Origin: Helianthus annuus
Taxonomy: Eukaryota > Streptophyta > Magnoliopsida > Asterales > Asteraceae
Reading direction: 5' to 3'
NCBI RefSeq assembly: GCF_002127325.2
Contig: NC_035433.2
Coordinates: forward strand, 127,459,695-127,523,694
Length of the DNA stretch: 64,000 nucleotides
Under the pieces are notes generated by a model that was not told the DNA's origin, did not search any database, and saw only the letters and a program-made list of their open reading frames with translations. Shown in pieces: positions 22,559 to 33,260 of the stretch. Position 1 is the stretch's first letter. Every line of letters starts with the position of its first letter. Made by a program: the position numbers and the translations under genes.

Positions 22559-24294
22559 TGATGTGTGTAAAATGCAACATATAAATTACATCAAATGAGG
22601 CATAAAACTAACCCTTTTTTAAGTACTAATGTCGGAAAAAGTGTGCTTTTGTCTTCCTTTTGTATTTTCAGGGTTAAAAGAGCTTAAACGAACAAAAGAA
22701 GCAAAAATGCAGCCAAATCCAACATAAATACAAAGAAAAGGAATAAACGTGGCATGCTCGACTCCTCGACAGCATCTCCCAAAGCAAAAACAAGAAGAAA
22801 GCTGAGCATGGGGCTGTGCCCAGCTGAGCACGGGGCTGTGCCCAGTCAACACGGGGCGTGTCCAGCTCAAAACGGGGCGTGCCCAGCGAACACGGAGTCA
22901 TGGTCAGCCTTGGCACAAAAGATAAACCTGTAGAAGCTTCTATTGCCCACCACGGGGCCGTGCCCAGCGGACATGGGGCCGTGGTCAGCTTCCTGCAGGA
23001 GCATTTATTGTAATTGCGAATTACAATTAATGAAGAGAGAGAGTGTTAGATGGACACGGGGCCGTGCCCAGGCTTCTGTTCAGCCTATAAATAGGAGTGC
23101 TTGGAGCCATTTCAACTCATCCCTTGGCACACCACCTCTCTCACACTTCACCCACCACCCACCACCACCATAACACCATCATCCACCACCATCATCCATT
23201 GTCCATCATAGAGTGTGTGAGTCGTCTCGGGATCCAAGATTGATCGTAAGAGTTCTTGACAATCAAAGGCCATGTTTGCCTAAGTCTCTTACATCACTTG
23301 GTGAAGACAAGTGTCTAGTGTAATACTTTTTATTTTTAATCTTTTGCACTTTTTATTTGGTTTTGTATTAATGACTTTAATAACTAGTTTCTTATGTTGA
23401 AGGTGATTCTTCCTTATCGTTTGTCCGTGGTGTCTTGACATTATTTTACTGTCTATATAAAATAAAAGATTTTCACCATTCATATCTCCACGGTCTATAT
23501 GGAGGTATGTTGGCTACCTGGTCGGGGGTTAAGGGAACGGTTTGGTAAGAGTCTTGCCCTTGTTCAGCGTTTAGAGGTCCTGCAAGGGACCTGGGTCAAA
23601 TTTAGTAGGATCTCCTTCTATACCCAAAGGTATTGGATGGCGGGGATCCAAACTCTTTGACCCCCTCATAAGTAAACTACTATTAATACTATAACCCGGC
23701 TATTTAGGACTATATCCCTGCTGACTCAGACTACTTAGTCGAGGGTAACATCACATTCAAAAGAGGGGCCTACCATAATTTTCATTAATAACTTAATTAA
23801 TTATCTTTCAATAATCCGACCCTTTAGGATTGTATCCTTGCTGACTCAAACTACAGGATTGAGGGTAACGTCACCTTCAAAAGAGGGGCCTACTACAATA
23901 ACTAAGATAATCTCTTAAACAAGTGCAAAAGTGCGAAAATAATCAAAGGGTACACTATACATGAGTCGGATCCAAGTGATTCATCTTGTCTATCTGTTTT
24001 TATTTTTATTTTTATTTTTCAGCAATTAGTTAGTTTTATTTTCTTAGTTTTAAAAATCTTTTCTAACATTTTGATTTGATTAGACGTTGAGGATAAACCG
24101 GTACTAAAAGCTCTTGTGTCCTTGGACGACCTCGGTATCTTACCAACACTATACTACGTCCATGATGGGTGCACTTGCCCATATGTGTGTGTAGTGTTAG
24201 TAAATATCGTGTTTTATAAATTTAAAACTTGGCTAAAAAGTGTAAAAAGGGCTTAAAATATACACCTAAAACATATACACACTTGCACGCATCA
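22559..24294 (+). repeat. Athila-like 5' LTR (1736 bp)
   Basis: It runs from TGATGTGTG to GCATCA, three bases or so before the primer site. A TATA box TATAAATA is at 23086-23093. The upstream part (22800-23075) carries the CACGGGGCCGTG motif array. It is otherwise non-coding. Confidence 0.85.
22800..23075. repeat. CACGGGGCCGTGCCCAG motif array in LTR
   Basis: Eight variants of (A)CACGGGGCCGTGCCCAGC lie in 275 bp directly upstream of the TATA box (23086). The core CACGG..CCGTG is palindromic. Spacing is irregular. Confidence 0.82.
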
Positions 24295-24300
24295 AGTTTT

Positions 24301-24318
24301 TGGCGCCGTTGCCGGGGA
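24301..24318 (+). other. Primer binding site, tRNA-Asp type (Athila)
   Basis: TGGCGCCGTTGCCGGGGA follows the LTR end by a few bases and is complementary to the 3' end of plant tRNA-Asp(GUC). Confidence 0.92.
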
Positions 24319-24429
24319 CACAAGGATTTTAAGAAAGCTTAAAATCGACGGCCTAATCAGTTTTTCAAAACCTTTTTAAAACGCGCACACATTTTTCTGC
24401 ATTTTAGTTTACTTTGCATTTACAGTAGC

Positions 24430-24630
24430 CTGAACACGGGGCCGTGCTCACTCAACACGCCCCCGTGCTGCATATTTTTAGTTAGATACCCAGATACAGA
24501 GTTTGAACACGGAGCCGTGCTCACTGAACACGCCCCCGTGCTCAATGAGACCAGTAACTTTAATTAAAACGCCCAGATACAGACCCTGAACACGGGGCCG
24601 TGTTCACCAGACACGGGGCCGTGTCCAGCC
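24430..24630. repeat. CACGGGGCCGTG motif array in Athila leader
   Basis: Six more copies of the LTR motif lie downstream of the primer site, in both forms: CACGGGGCCGTG and CACGCCCCCGTG. The motif therefore spans the LTR and the transcribed leader. Confidence 0.8.
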
Positions 24631-24696
24631 TCTGTTTCCGTCTTTGTTTCTGTTTTCTGGTCCCGAGACTCAGTTGTGGTCTGCTGAGTGATTCTT

Positions 24697-25305
24697 ATGG
24701 ATCAATACTCAGGAGGGTACAACCACGCCTATGAGGAGGATGATTACATGAGAGAATATTACACTAATTGTGGTAACCCGCACTCGGTACAATGCTGTAA
24801 CTTATTTCAACCATCCACTTCATACAACTATTATGAGGAGCCCAGGTACGAGCCATCGACTTCATACACATCTTATGAAGGCCAAAGGTATGAACCTTAT
24901 CCCTCATACTCATATTTTGACGAACCAAGGTATGAGCCTTCATACTCATACCTTGAGGAATCAAGATATGAGCCACCACCTTCATACACTTATTATGAGG
25001 AACCATGGCATGAACAACCCACCTCATATGAGTACTATGAAGAACAAAATTACGACCCTTATCCATCATAAGCTTACGATGAAGGACAATGGTGTGAACC
25101 ATCTACTTCATATGGGTACTATGAGGAACCAAGGATCGAACAACCGGATTCAAGCTTTGAGGATCCCGATCCTTACTCTATCACCGACATAGCCGATAGG
25201 ATAATAGAAAAACTTAAATTTATCGAAAGATGCATAAAAGAATCTCGCGCAAGGGAAGAGGAGTCCCGCGTGAGAAAAGAATTAAAAAAAGGAAACGATA
25301 ATTGA
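24697..25305 (+). pseudogene. Tyr/Glu/Pro-rich repeat ORF in Athila-like element (unknown function)
   Basis: A frame of about 202 codons runs from the Met at 24697, with one internal TAA at 25069-25071. After MDQYSGGYNHAYEEDDY it consists of about eight imperfect repeats of a 12-17 residue unit of the form SYxYYEEPRYEP. It ends with a charged helical segment (ADRIIEKLKFIERCIKESRAREEESRVRKE). I do not recognise a domain. The position, straight after the leader, is where gag or a pre-gag ORF would be expected. A homopolymer A run near 25284 puts the next ORF in another frame. In that other frame the reading into the next segment is smooth, so a one-base slip is likely. Confidence 0.55.
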
Positions 25306-25315
25306 AGAGTTAAAA

Positions 25316-25636
25316 ATGGAAGGACAAATAAGTGAAAAACCGACACATGAGTTAAACAACGAAAGAGCTGAGGCCGATAACGATAAAATTCAAGAAGAGT
25401 CTAATTTGGAAGAAATTAATCTCTTGTCACCTTCTTTTGAAAATCATTGTTTAGTATCAACTCATGCTAAGTTTTTAAAAGAGTTAAACACTAACGCAAA
25501 AATTGAGGAAATGGTAAGTGTTAAGTTAACTAATGATCAAACTTCGCTAATAAAAGAAGACCCTTTTGAAATTAACATTACACCGGTTCCATGTTTCTTT
25601 CAAAATTCATTTATTAGTAACGTCACCATTGATAAG
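25316..25636 (+). pseudogene. Continuation of Athila-like leader ORF, truncated
   Basis: The open frame starts MEGQISEKPTHE and is rich in Glu, Asn and Lys. It reads NHCLVSTHAKFLKELNTNAKIEEMVSVKLTND and is cut at 25636 by the LTR of Tat-A. No known motif is seen. The phrase THAKFLKEL recalls the region before protease in some Athila-type proteins, but I cannot confirm this. Confidence 0.45.
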
Positions 25637-26357
25637 TGTTTTGGTCAAAAATCACACAAGGATAATGCAACCAAATTCTTATGTAAACGGGGAATGATGC
25701 TTGGTATGTTGAACAAAGTAAAGGATCACTTTGATGTAAAATACGCAAATGACACAAGGATTTATACGAGGAAAAAGCCCTTGATCAATGAATGATCTCC
25801 GGCATAAAAAACCTCGGGTGATGGAAACTACCGATCACCAAACTTCAATATAACAAACAATATTTTTACAACTTTGGATGGCAACGAGCTAAGTACAAGG
25901 ATCACTATAGTATCGTGTGTCAAAGCGTGTGAGAAATGTGTTGTGTCTTCCGAATGTGGAAGAGTGCTACTTATACAAGTGTGTGTGGTCGTATTTTAGG
26001 TAAATAACCTAACTATTAGCTCGTTACCCCTTCAAGAATAGAAGTAAATTTAGCCTAAATTATTGCCCTTAAATTGTGTTGAGTTTCCATATTGTCCATA
26101 ACGTCCATCTTTGATTATGCATATGCCAAAGTAGCGTGATAGGTTCCTTGTTTACGTTGATAAGAGCGGATCCTACTCGAAATTCCTGCAAGATAACATT
26201 AAATCCAAAGAGAACAATCGTTAGTATGAGGATCCCTAGGATGGTCCGTGATCCTGTCCCTGGAACTCTGCTGAGGATCACTATCTGTCAAAGAAACAAG
26301 GATCACTGATTAGGATCACATGTAAGGATCACAAGTCATAAAAATCCAGCCCTAACA
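25637..26357 (-). repeat. Tat-A 3' LTR (721 bp)
   Basis: On the minus strand it runs from TGTTAGGGCTGG (26357) to ACCAAAACA (25637). On the plus strand it opens TGTTTTGGTCAAAAATCAC, a signature shared by Tat-B and Tat-C. Confidence 0.9.
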
Positions 26358-26372
26358 ATTGCCCCCAAAATA
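26358..26372 (-). other. Polypurine tract of Tat-A
   Basis: The minus-strand run TTTTGGGGGCAAT directly precedes the 3' LTR. It is identical in Tat-B and Tat-C. Confidence 0.8.
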
Positions 26373-26475
26373 TAAGGAGTATTTATCTAATATAAACGAG
26401 TTATATTTTGCCGGTCTTATCTCTAACTGACTTAACGGATATATAGCCGTTACAATGGAACTATCCGTTGCGATC

Positions 26476-26521
26476 TGACGTCACGGAAGTGACAACCCTG
26501 CACGAATCATCATTATAAATA
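26476..26521 (+). promoter_or_regulatory. Putative promoter of the antisense gene in Tat-A
   Basis: TGACGTCA (26476-26483), a palindromic bZIP-type box, and TATAAATA (26514-26521) lie 140-186 bp upstream of the ATG of the plus-strand aORF. The same pair, with ACGTCA, occurs at the same place in Tat-B and Tat-C. CCGTTG (MYB-like) repeats precede it. Confidence 0.6.
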
Positions 26522-26661
26522 GAATTAGGGATAGGATCGAATGCATTTAAATTCAAAGCGACTCCCTTTATAATCGTATTCGGAAGATCAACCAGGTATT
26601 CTCCTTCTCATCTTCTTCTCTTTTGCTCTGTTTTTCTTCTTCTTTCCATTCTCCTATAAAG

Positions 26662-28256
26662 ATGTTGCTCCAGAACTCTCCGCACAGGGATCCTAAGAAG
26701 AACAGTCCCTTGAAGGGCCAAGGGATCATCAAGGATTCTCCCACTGAGAGGTGATGTTTTACCGATCCTCAGATCGACAGAATTCGTCAATGTTTTCCGG
26801 CAGACACTCTCTTCAAGTCTTTTACCCCCACTGCTTTGAGTGATTTTATTTCTGATACTTGGGTAGCTTTCCCGGTTACTCCGTTCTTGATAGGATATTC
26901 GTATCCTTTCCCACAGTTCACTCAATCCTTTTTCTCTCTTACCGGCATCTGCTATATCCAGGCTATGCCCATGATCTGGAGGGTGTTATACACCCTTGAG
27001 AGGATCATTGAACAAGAGGGGATAGACCTTGGTATGGCGGAGCTGGCTGAGATGTATGATCTTACCACTTTCAGATCCCATCGCTATTTGTTTAAGCGAA
27101 AAGCTGGGGAGGATCACCCTGTCTTCAAAGTTACCAAGAACGACACGAACTGGAAGCGACGGTTCTTTTTTGTTAGGAGAGATACCATCCCTGGTGGGAA
27201 GGATCTGCCCAAAGAGTGGGCTACTCATGGTAGGATAGAGTATCCTGGAAGGATCATCATAAGACCTGTTCCTTAGGATGAGGATCACTGATATTTTCTT
27301 GTTTATTGTGCAGCTATCTCCATCTCTCGTCTGAAGTTGACACCTGCTGCAAAAGAGAGACTTTTAGCCTTCAAGAAGCTTGATCCGGAGACAAGAACTT
27401 TCCAGGTTGCTACCCAGGATTCCCAAGAAGTATCCTCTGCCTCTGTCACAATGTCAAGTAAGTATCCTCATTTAGAAAGTAATTCTATGTAGGATTTTCA
27501 AGTTTAATTAGAATACTTATCTTATTTTGGTTGTGTAGGTGCTGGAAAATCCTCTAAGTCTGCTTCCAAGTTCGGTATTGCTGATCTTACTAATGTCAAA
27601 TCCTCAAGGAAGAAGACTCCTGCTAGCCCAAGTGCGTCGGCCCCTAAAGCACCTATCAGGGGAAAAGGAAAGAAGAGAAAGGCCTCTGAAGCCGAGGATC
27701 TCCAAGGTCTGCCCCTGCTCCGCCAACAGTTTCTGGATTACTTCAATGAGGTAAGGATCACTGCCCCTGTTTGTGTATCCTGACAGTTTTGAGGATCACT
27801 CGTTTCTGAGGTTATGCCTTGTCTTCCTTGCAGAAATTTGCTGAAATAGAGACTTATGTTGGCCACGTTGAGGATCAAGACCGCCAAATCGCTGACCTCC
27901 AACAAATGGGTGTGCTGAAGGATCTCAAGATTGCTGATCTTGAGAAGGAGCTCCGGGCTACCAAGGATGATGCTGCCAAAATGCTGATCAACTTTGATTA
28001 TGAGAAGCATGATATCACCCAGGAAGCCAAGGTCTCTGCTGCAATAACCATGTATAAGATCCAGTTGCAGATGGCTGCGGAAGCTCAGGATCCCGCCTTC
28101 GACAAAAGCACATGGGACGTGGAGGGCTGGAAGGCGAGGCTGGCAGAGTTGGAGGACGATGAGGAGGCTGAGGAGATACCGATGCTTGAAGGTGCTGGCA
28201 AGGATCAGGGTGGAGAGGCAAGTGGAGCTGGTGGTGATGGTGCAGCGAAGGCTTGA
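26662..28256 (+). pseudogene. aORF copy in Tat-A: spliced antisense gene with one nonsense codon
   Basis: Four exons are inferred: 26662-27229, 27314-27457, 27539-27750 and 27834-28256 (1347 nt, 449 codons). The introns are 81-84 bp with GT..AG ends and phases 1, 1, 0. Splicing restores one frame. The N-terminal domain resembles the plant Transposase_28 (putative gypsy-type transposon) family, ending near NWKRRFFFVRRD. A Ser/Lys linker with RGKGKKRK follows, then a coiled coil (IADLQQMGVLKDLKIADLEKEL) and an acidic, Gly-rich tail. Codon 31 is TGA (26752-26754), where the Tat-C copy has Cys. Everything else is open. It is transcribed against gag-pol, between pol and the 3' LTR. Confidence 0.75.
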
Positions 28257-28510
28257 GCTGCAGGATTGGGCGATGAAGGAAACTTCTAGACATAGCCGGA
28301 GCCCAATTTTTTTTGTGTTTGTTGATGTTTTTAAACAATTATGGTCTGTAACTTCGAACAATAGGTTTAGGGTTGAGGATCCAGGATCCTTCAGACAATA
28401 GGTAGGATTACACATGGTGGAGGGATCCTCTGTTTGGGGGATGAAGCCATTGTGATCCTGCCGCCTTTTAATTTCCTGCATGCTATGACCGCACAAACAA
28501 TGGACACCCT

Positions 28511-28564
28511 TTGCCAACCCATGTGGACGGGCCACGTTTTGCTGGTAGAAACGTGGGTTGGCAA
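28511..28564 (+). other. Conserved stem-loop downstream of aORF (Tat-A)
   Basis: TTGCCAACCCA (28511-28521) pairs perfectly with TGGGTTGGCAA (28554-28564) around a 32-base loop. The same stem is found at 45258-45311 (Tat-C) and 59268-59321 (Tat-B). The surrounding 150 bp are also unusually conserved. Confidence 0.75.
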
Positions 28565-29016
28565 TTTTGACAACTTTGAAGGGTTTCAAACCTTTGTTAA
28601 TAAAATAACTCTAATCTTTTTGGCTTATCTCGTGTTGTTATCCTTTTAATTTCCAGTTGTTTTAGTACATATTTGTATGAGTAAGAAAAGTTAGGCAAAT
28701 TATGTTTAAGAAACGTAGGATATGATCTTGGATCAAATATCCTATAATCGAAAATTTTCAAAGTAGTTTATTTTAAGGATCATAGGTTCAGTTGTCAAAG
28801 TCTAAGGGTTATTCAAACAATTTAATGAATGAAATTGAAAATAGTTGAGGATCATACCTGAGGATCCAAGTTAGGATCCCAACCTTTAGTCAGGATAACC
28901 ATAAGTGAAACTTTAATGGATAATTAGGACTAAGGATCCTTAATTGTTTAACTTTGAAAACCTGAAAAGTAGAACATAACTTGGGACTAAGCCAATATAA
29001 AAGATAAGTTAGTAAC

Positions 29017-29085
29017 TGGGGACAAGCCCAAAGGATAACTGGGGACAAGCCCAAAGGATAACTGGGGACAAGCCCAAAGATCGTA
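29017..29085. repeat. 22-bp tandem repeat AACTGGGGACAAGCCCAAAGGAT
   Basis: Three adjacent copies are followed by two similar ones at 29318-29360. Related copies are at 45770-45865 in Tat-C. Confidence 0.8.
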
Positions 29086-29592
29086 TGTAAACTGGAGTAT
29101 GGCCCTCACTGGCGACTATCCAAACTTAGTGACATGAAAATGCCAAAACCTTAGCTAACGTGAAAACGTTAGAAACCTTAAGAACGGATGTATGGTACGT
29201 CTACCATTATACGTAGGATCCTAGGTATAGCCAGTACGATGAGGTTATCAGCCCCTAAAGCGAGTACTGGTCCCAAAGACGTGAACTATACCAGGATCAT
29301 CGTGCGCTACAGGCGAAAACTGGGGACAAGCCCAAGGATAACCGGGGACAAGCCCAAGGATCTGAGTTGCTTCTGAAGATTGTTGACATTATGCTAAGGA
29401 TACCTGGACTTATCAGAACTCAAAATCTCGTGAGAGAAGGATGAAGGATACATGATCCTTATCCTTAAATAAGAAGATATGTAAATAAGAGTTCGAGCTT
29501 AGGACATTACCAGAGTAAGGATCATTGATGCTTCAGGGATCCTTGAAGGATACTTCCAATGTAAGGATCACTCATGCCAGAAGGATCCTGCT

Positions 29593-30309
29593 TCACATGA
29601 AATATTTCTTTAAGTGAACAGCATTCCAGGCTCTTGGTAACAAATTTCCTTCCATGGTTAGCAATCTATATGCCCCCTTTCCTGCTTCGGCTTCAATCAA
29701 GTAAGGGCCTTCCCACTTTGGTGCCAATTTCCCATCAGCAGGATTGATGGTATTTTGGAATGCTTTTCTCAATACCATATCCCCAACTTGGAATTTCCTT
29801 ATCCTGACATTTTTGTTGTAAGCACCAGCCATTCTTTGTTGGTAGCTAGCCATCCTTATCCTAGCCAGATCCCTGATTTCTTCAATAGTATCCAAGTCTT
29901 GAGCCAGGTTTGCATCATTCTCCTCAGGATCACGGGTACTTGTTCTAGCAGTTGGAACCACCATTTCTGTTGGGATCACTGCTTCTGCCCCAAACACCAA
30001 AGAGAAGGGTGTTTGACCAGTAGCATTCTTGGGGGTTGTCCTATCAGCCCAGAGCACATAAGGCAATTCCTCTGCCCATTTCCCCTTCTTGGATCCAAGT
30101 TTCTTCTTCAGATTGTTGATGATGATCTTGTTGGATGATTCTGCTTGGCCATTGGCTTGTGGGTGGACTGGTGTTGATGTTATCATCTTAATCCCCCAAC
30201 TGTCACAAAAGTTAGTAGTCCTGCTCCCAATAAATTGGGAACCATTATCACATACAATTTCAGAAGGAATGCCAAATCTAGTTATAATGTTTCTTTTAAT
30301 AAAGGATAT
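29593..30309 (-). pseudogene. Tat-A integrase, C-terminal part
   Basis: The minus-strand frame begins inside integrase at ISFIKRN, right at the Tat-E1 insertion. It contains the second catalytic Asp (VCDNGSQF) and Glu (NGQAESSNK, 35 residues later), then the C-terminal domain with VGDMVLRK and WEGPYLIEA, and it ends at YFM. It is nearly identical to residues 855-1092 of the Tat-C pol. The first catalytic Asp, RNase H and RT are lost to the other side of the insertion. The open frame continues upstream into the LTR of Tat-E1 by chance. Confidence 0.9.
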
Positions 30310-31029
30310 TGTTAGGGCTGGATTTTTATGACCTATGATCCTTACATGTGATCCTAACAAGTGATCCTTACTTCTTTGGCAGATAGTGATCCTCAGAGGA
30401 GCTCCAGGATCAGGATCACGGATCATCCTAAGGATCCTCACACTAACGATTGTTCTCTTTGGATTAAATGTTGTTTTGCAGGAATTACTAATTGGACTTG
30501 GTCTTAGCAACGTAAACAAGGAATCTACCACGTTAATTTTGCACATGCATAATCAAAGATGGACGTTATGAAGAATATGGAAACTCAGCACAATTCAAGG
30601 GCGATTATTTAGGCTAAATTTACTTCTATTTCTAAAGGGGTAACGAGCTAGTAGTTAGGTGATTTGCCTAAAATAGAACCACACACACTTGTATAAAAGG
30701 CACTCTTGAACATTCGGAAGACACAACACATTTCTCACACGCTTTGACACACGACACTATAGTGATCCTTGTACTTAGCTCGTTACCATCCGAAGTTGTA
30801 AAAATATTGTTTGTTATATTGAAGCTTGGTGATCAGTAGTTGCCATCACCCGAGGTTTTTTATGCCGGAGATCATTCATTGATCAAGGGCTTTTTCCTCG
30901 TATAAATCCTTGTGTCACTTGCGTATTTTACATTTAAGTGATCCTTCACTTTGTTCATCATACCAAGCATCATTCCCCGTTTACATAAAGTTTGGTTGCA
31001 TTATCCTTGTGTGATTTTTGACCAAAACA
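30310..31029 (+). repeat. Tat-E1 5' LTR (720 bp) with primer site
   Basis: It runs from TGTTAGGGCTGG to ACCAAAACA. The tRNA-Lys primer site TGGCGCCCACCGTGGGGC is at 31033-31050. Confidence 0.9.
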
Positions 31030-31108
31030 GTTTGGCGCCCACCGTGGGGCAATTGGTGCTTCATTCATAAGAAAGTTTTTCTGTTGGTGATCATTCCGGA
31101 AGTGTTGC

Positions 31109-32696
31109 ATGGCTTCATCATTGAAGAATACTTCCACAGCGATGTCTGCAGTCAATTCATCTAATGGCATTCCACCTTTGCCTCCACCACCAGCTGGATC
31201 TCAGAAAAATGCTGAGAAGAGACCAACTCCTATCTCCTCTAAACCATCATCTTCTGCTCTAACTTCTTCTATTCCCAGTACTAGTGATATATTTACTTTG
31301 ATTTTGCAGATGAGGGATCGTATGCAGCAGCAGGATGAAACTAATGACAGGATCCTCAAGGAAATCGGAGATCTCAAAAGACAAAAGAAAACGGCAGAGG
31401 ATCATTCCCCACTGATGCCCAAATCTTTGAATTTTGATACTCCGACGATTACTTCTCAGCCATCAGAGGTCCCAGACGTTCAACACATGTGTGGATCAAG
31501 AGGAGTGCATTTCGGCCCAGTAGTAGTGACTCAGGCATCAGGATCATATTTCCAACCGGCAGGATCCTATACTCAGCATATGGGATCCTTCATGAACTCA
31601 GGATCCTCCTTCGTTCCAGGATTATCCCAGGTTCAAGGATCCTCCTTCGTTCCAGGATTATCCCAGGTTCAAGGATCCTCCTTCGTTCCAGGATCATCCC
31701 AGGTTCAAGGACCCTCCTTCGTTCCAGGATCATCCCATATTCAGGGATCCCTTCAGATGCCAGGATCCTTGAAGAATTTGCAAACAGGAAGTCCAGATGT
31801 CCATCAAGGAGATTTTATTCCGATGCAGTCCATTGCTTCCACTGGTCCATCAATCATCCCAGAATCCCAGCAATATGGATTCACATCCAATGTTCCTAAC
31901 TTGAACCCGATGGGAGGTAACACTTTTAATAATTCTCTTACCACTAACCATGGATTCATGCAGGATACAAGTATCAATCATGCTATGGCCAGAGAACTAC
32001 AAAAACTGAAGGATATGATATCAAGTGTCCCAGGGGTAGTCAAACCTATTCCGGAGATTGCAGATGGAAGCCATAAGGGAAAGGATGGAGATCAATCCGA
32101 TTCCAGAAAAGCTAAAGGAAGCATGCCTATGCAAAGGATTTGGATCCACTCTTACTGGATCAGCTCTTAAATGGCTGCTAAGTCTTCCCCCTTACTCTAT
32201 TACCTCATTTGCTAATCTAGTTAATTTATTCAATAATCAATTCTCTTGTAGTAGAAAATTTGAAAGATTGACTAGTGATTTATATAGGGTAACTCAGGGT
32301 CATAATGAATCATTAAGGGATTATATAACCAAATTCAGTAAAGAATCCTTAGATATTCCCAACCTGGATATGGCCACAGCTGTTGAAGCCTTCAAAATGG
32401 GATTGCTTAGGGATTCATTGTTCTATGATGATCTTGTTATGACACCATGCAGGAACCTAGATGAAGTAAGAACTCGTGCACTCAGGTTCATCCGGCTAGA
32501 GGATGACAAAAGGATCCAGGAAAGATAAGTAGGATCCTCAAAACAAGAAAAGCAAGGATCCTCTTTCAAAAGCAACAGATTCAAATCCTACAATAGGAAT
32601 GACAACCAGAACGTGCATGCCGTTGACCAAGAAGAGGATGATGAGGATTATCCTCCGATTTCTGAATATTGTTTTTCCGTTGATAATCATCAACTA
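31109..32696 (+). pseudogene. Tat-E1 gag (broken)
   Basis: Gag starts at Met 31109 (MASSLKNTSTAMSA). It has a Pro/Ser-rich start, a coiled-coil-like LQMRDRMQQQDETNDRI and a series of 12-residue repeats of the type QGSSFVPGSSQV (31598-31770). The capsid region follows. About 120 bases, including the start of the capsid core (SRFAPP.. to AQYR), are missing near 32077. The frame shifts there, so the first frame ends at 32170 and the capsid continues in another frame from 32058. A TAA at 32526 replaces a Gln codon. The gene is then cut by the Tat-B LTR at 32697. The protein would be the structural Gag. Confidence 0.85.
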
Positions 32697-32883
32697 TGTT
32701 TTGGTCAAAAATCACACAAGGATAATGCAACCAAACTCTAGGTAAACGGGGAATGATGCTTAGTTTGTTGAAAAAGTAAAGGATCACTTTAGTGAGAAAT
32801 ATGCAAGTGACACAAGGATTTATACGAGGAAAAAGCCCTTGATCAATGAATGATCTCCGGCATAAAAAACCTCGGGTGATGGC
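32697..32883 (-). repeat. Tat-B 3' LTR, first segment
   Basis: This is the 187-bp terminal part of the LTR starting TGTTTTGGTCAAAAATCAC. It is interrupted after ATGGC by Tat-C and resumes at 52887. Confidence 0.88.
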
Positions 32884-33260
32884 TGTTTTGGTCAAAAATC
32901 ACACAAGGATAATGTAACCAAACTTTATGTAAACGGGGTATGATGCTTGGCTAATTATGAAAGTAAAGGATCACTTCTGTGATAAAGATGCAAAGACACA
33001 ATGATTTATACGAGGAAAAAGCCCTTGATCAATGTATGATCTCCGGCATAAAAAACCTCGGGTGATGGCAACTACCGATCACCAACTTCAATATAAGAAA
33101 AATATGATTACAACTTCGGATAGTAATGAGCTGAGTACAAGGATCACTATTGTTTTGAGCGTCTAAATGTGTGAGAGTTGTGTTGTATGTCGTGTGTGTT
33201 CTTCCGAATGAGGAAGAGTGGTATTTATATGTGTGTAGGTGACCTATTTTAGGTAGTTAA
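32884..33260 (-). repeat. Tat-C 3' LTR, first segment
   Basis: 377 bp from TGTTTTGG to GTTAA, where Tekay-3 is inserted. It continues at 42703. Confidence 0.92.

Larger units (their letters stand above)
22559..25636 (+). mobile_element. Athila-like Ty3/gypsy element, 5' part
   Basis: It comprises a 5' LTR (22559-24294), a tRNA-Asp primer site and a leader with an unusual Tyr-rich ORF. It is truncated at 25636 by the insertion of Tat-A. The first target-duplication copy is ATATG at 22554-22558. The TGGCGCCGTTGCCGGGGA primer site is the hallmark of the Athila lineage. No recognisable capsid, protease or RT is reached before the truncation. The element could be a non-autonomous relative or may carry pol beyond the window. 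Confidence 0.85.
28257..29592. other. Tat-A spacer between aORF and integrase
   Basis: This is probably the 3' untranslated region of the aORF followed by the 3' end of the pol transcript from the other side. It contains a conserved stem-loop (28511-28564), a possible poly(A) signal AATAAA (28599-28604), and tandem copies of a 22-bp unit AACTGGGGACAAGCCCAAAGGAT at 29017-29085, with more at 29318-29360. No coding is seen. It is rich in AGGATC. Confidence 0.7.
25637..30309 (-). mobile_element. Tat-A: Tat-lineage element, minus strand, 3' half
   Basis: Reading right to left it has the C-terminal part of integrase (to 29593), a spacer, the antisense spliced gene (aORF), a polypurine tract and a 3' LTR (25637-26357). 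The 5' half is displaced by Tat-E1, which inserted into the integrase at 30310. It lies in the Athila-like element; ATAAG (25632-25636) is the expected first copy of its target duplication. Layout and sequence are close to Tat-C. Confidence 0.88.
30310..32696 (+). mobile_element. Tat-E1: Tat-lineage element, plus strand, 5' part
   Basis: It has a 5' LTR (30310-31029), a primer site and gag up to 32696, where Tat-B has inserted. GATAT (30305-30309) before the LTR is the first copy of its target duplication. In the intact Tat-C integrase the same GATAT is followed directly by AACTTC, as expected for the empty site. AACTA (32692-32696) is the first copy for the Tat-B insertion. Confidence 0.88.

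Noticed and set aside
22619..22916. Minus-strand frames of about 80 codons in the Athila LTR
   Set aside because: They arise from the repeated GC-rich motif array and have no family resemblance.
25281..25292. Programmed frameshift at the A run in the Athila-like ORF
   Set aside because: The needed shift is +1, whereas A-rich slippery sites act at -1. A simple one-base slip explains it better.
27738..28589. 283-codon minus-strand frame over the Tat-A aORF
   Set aside because: It is the shadow of the plus-strand aORF exons; it is not kept in the other copies and has no domain.
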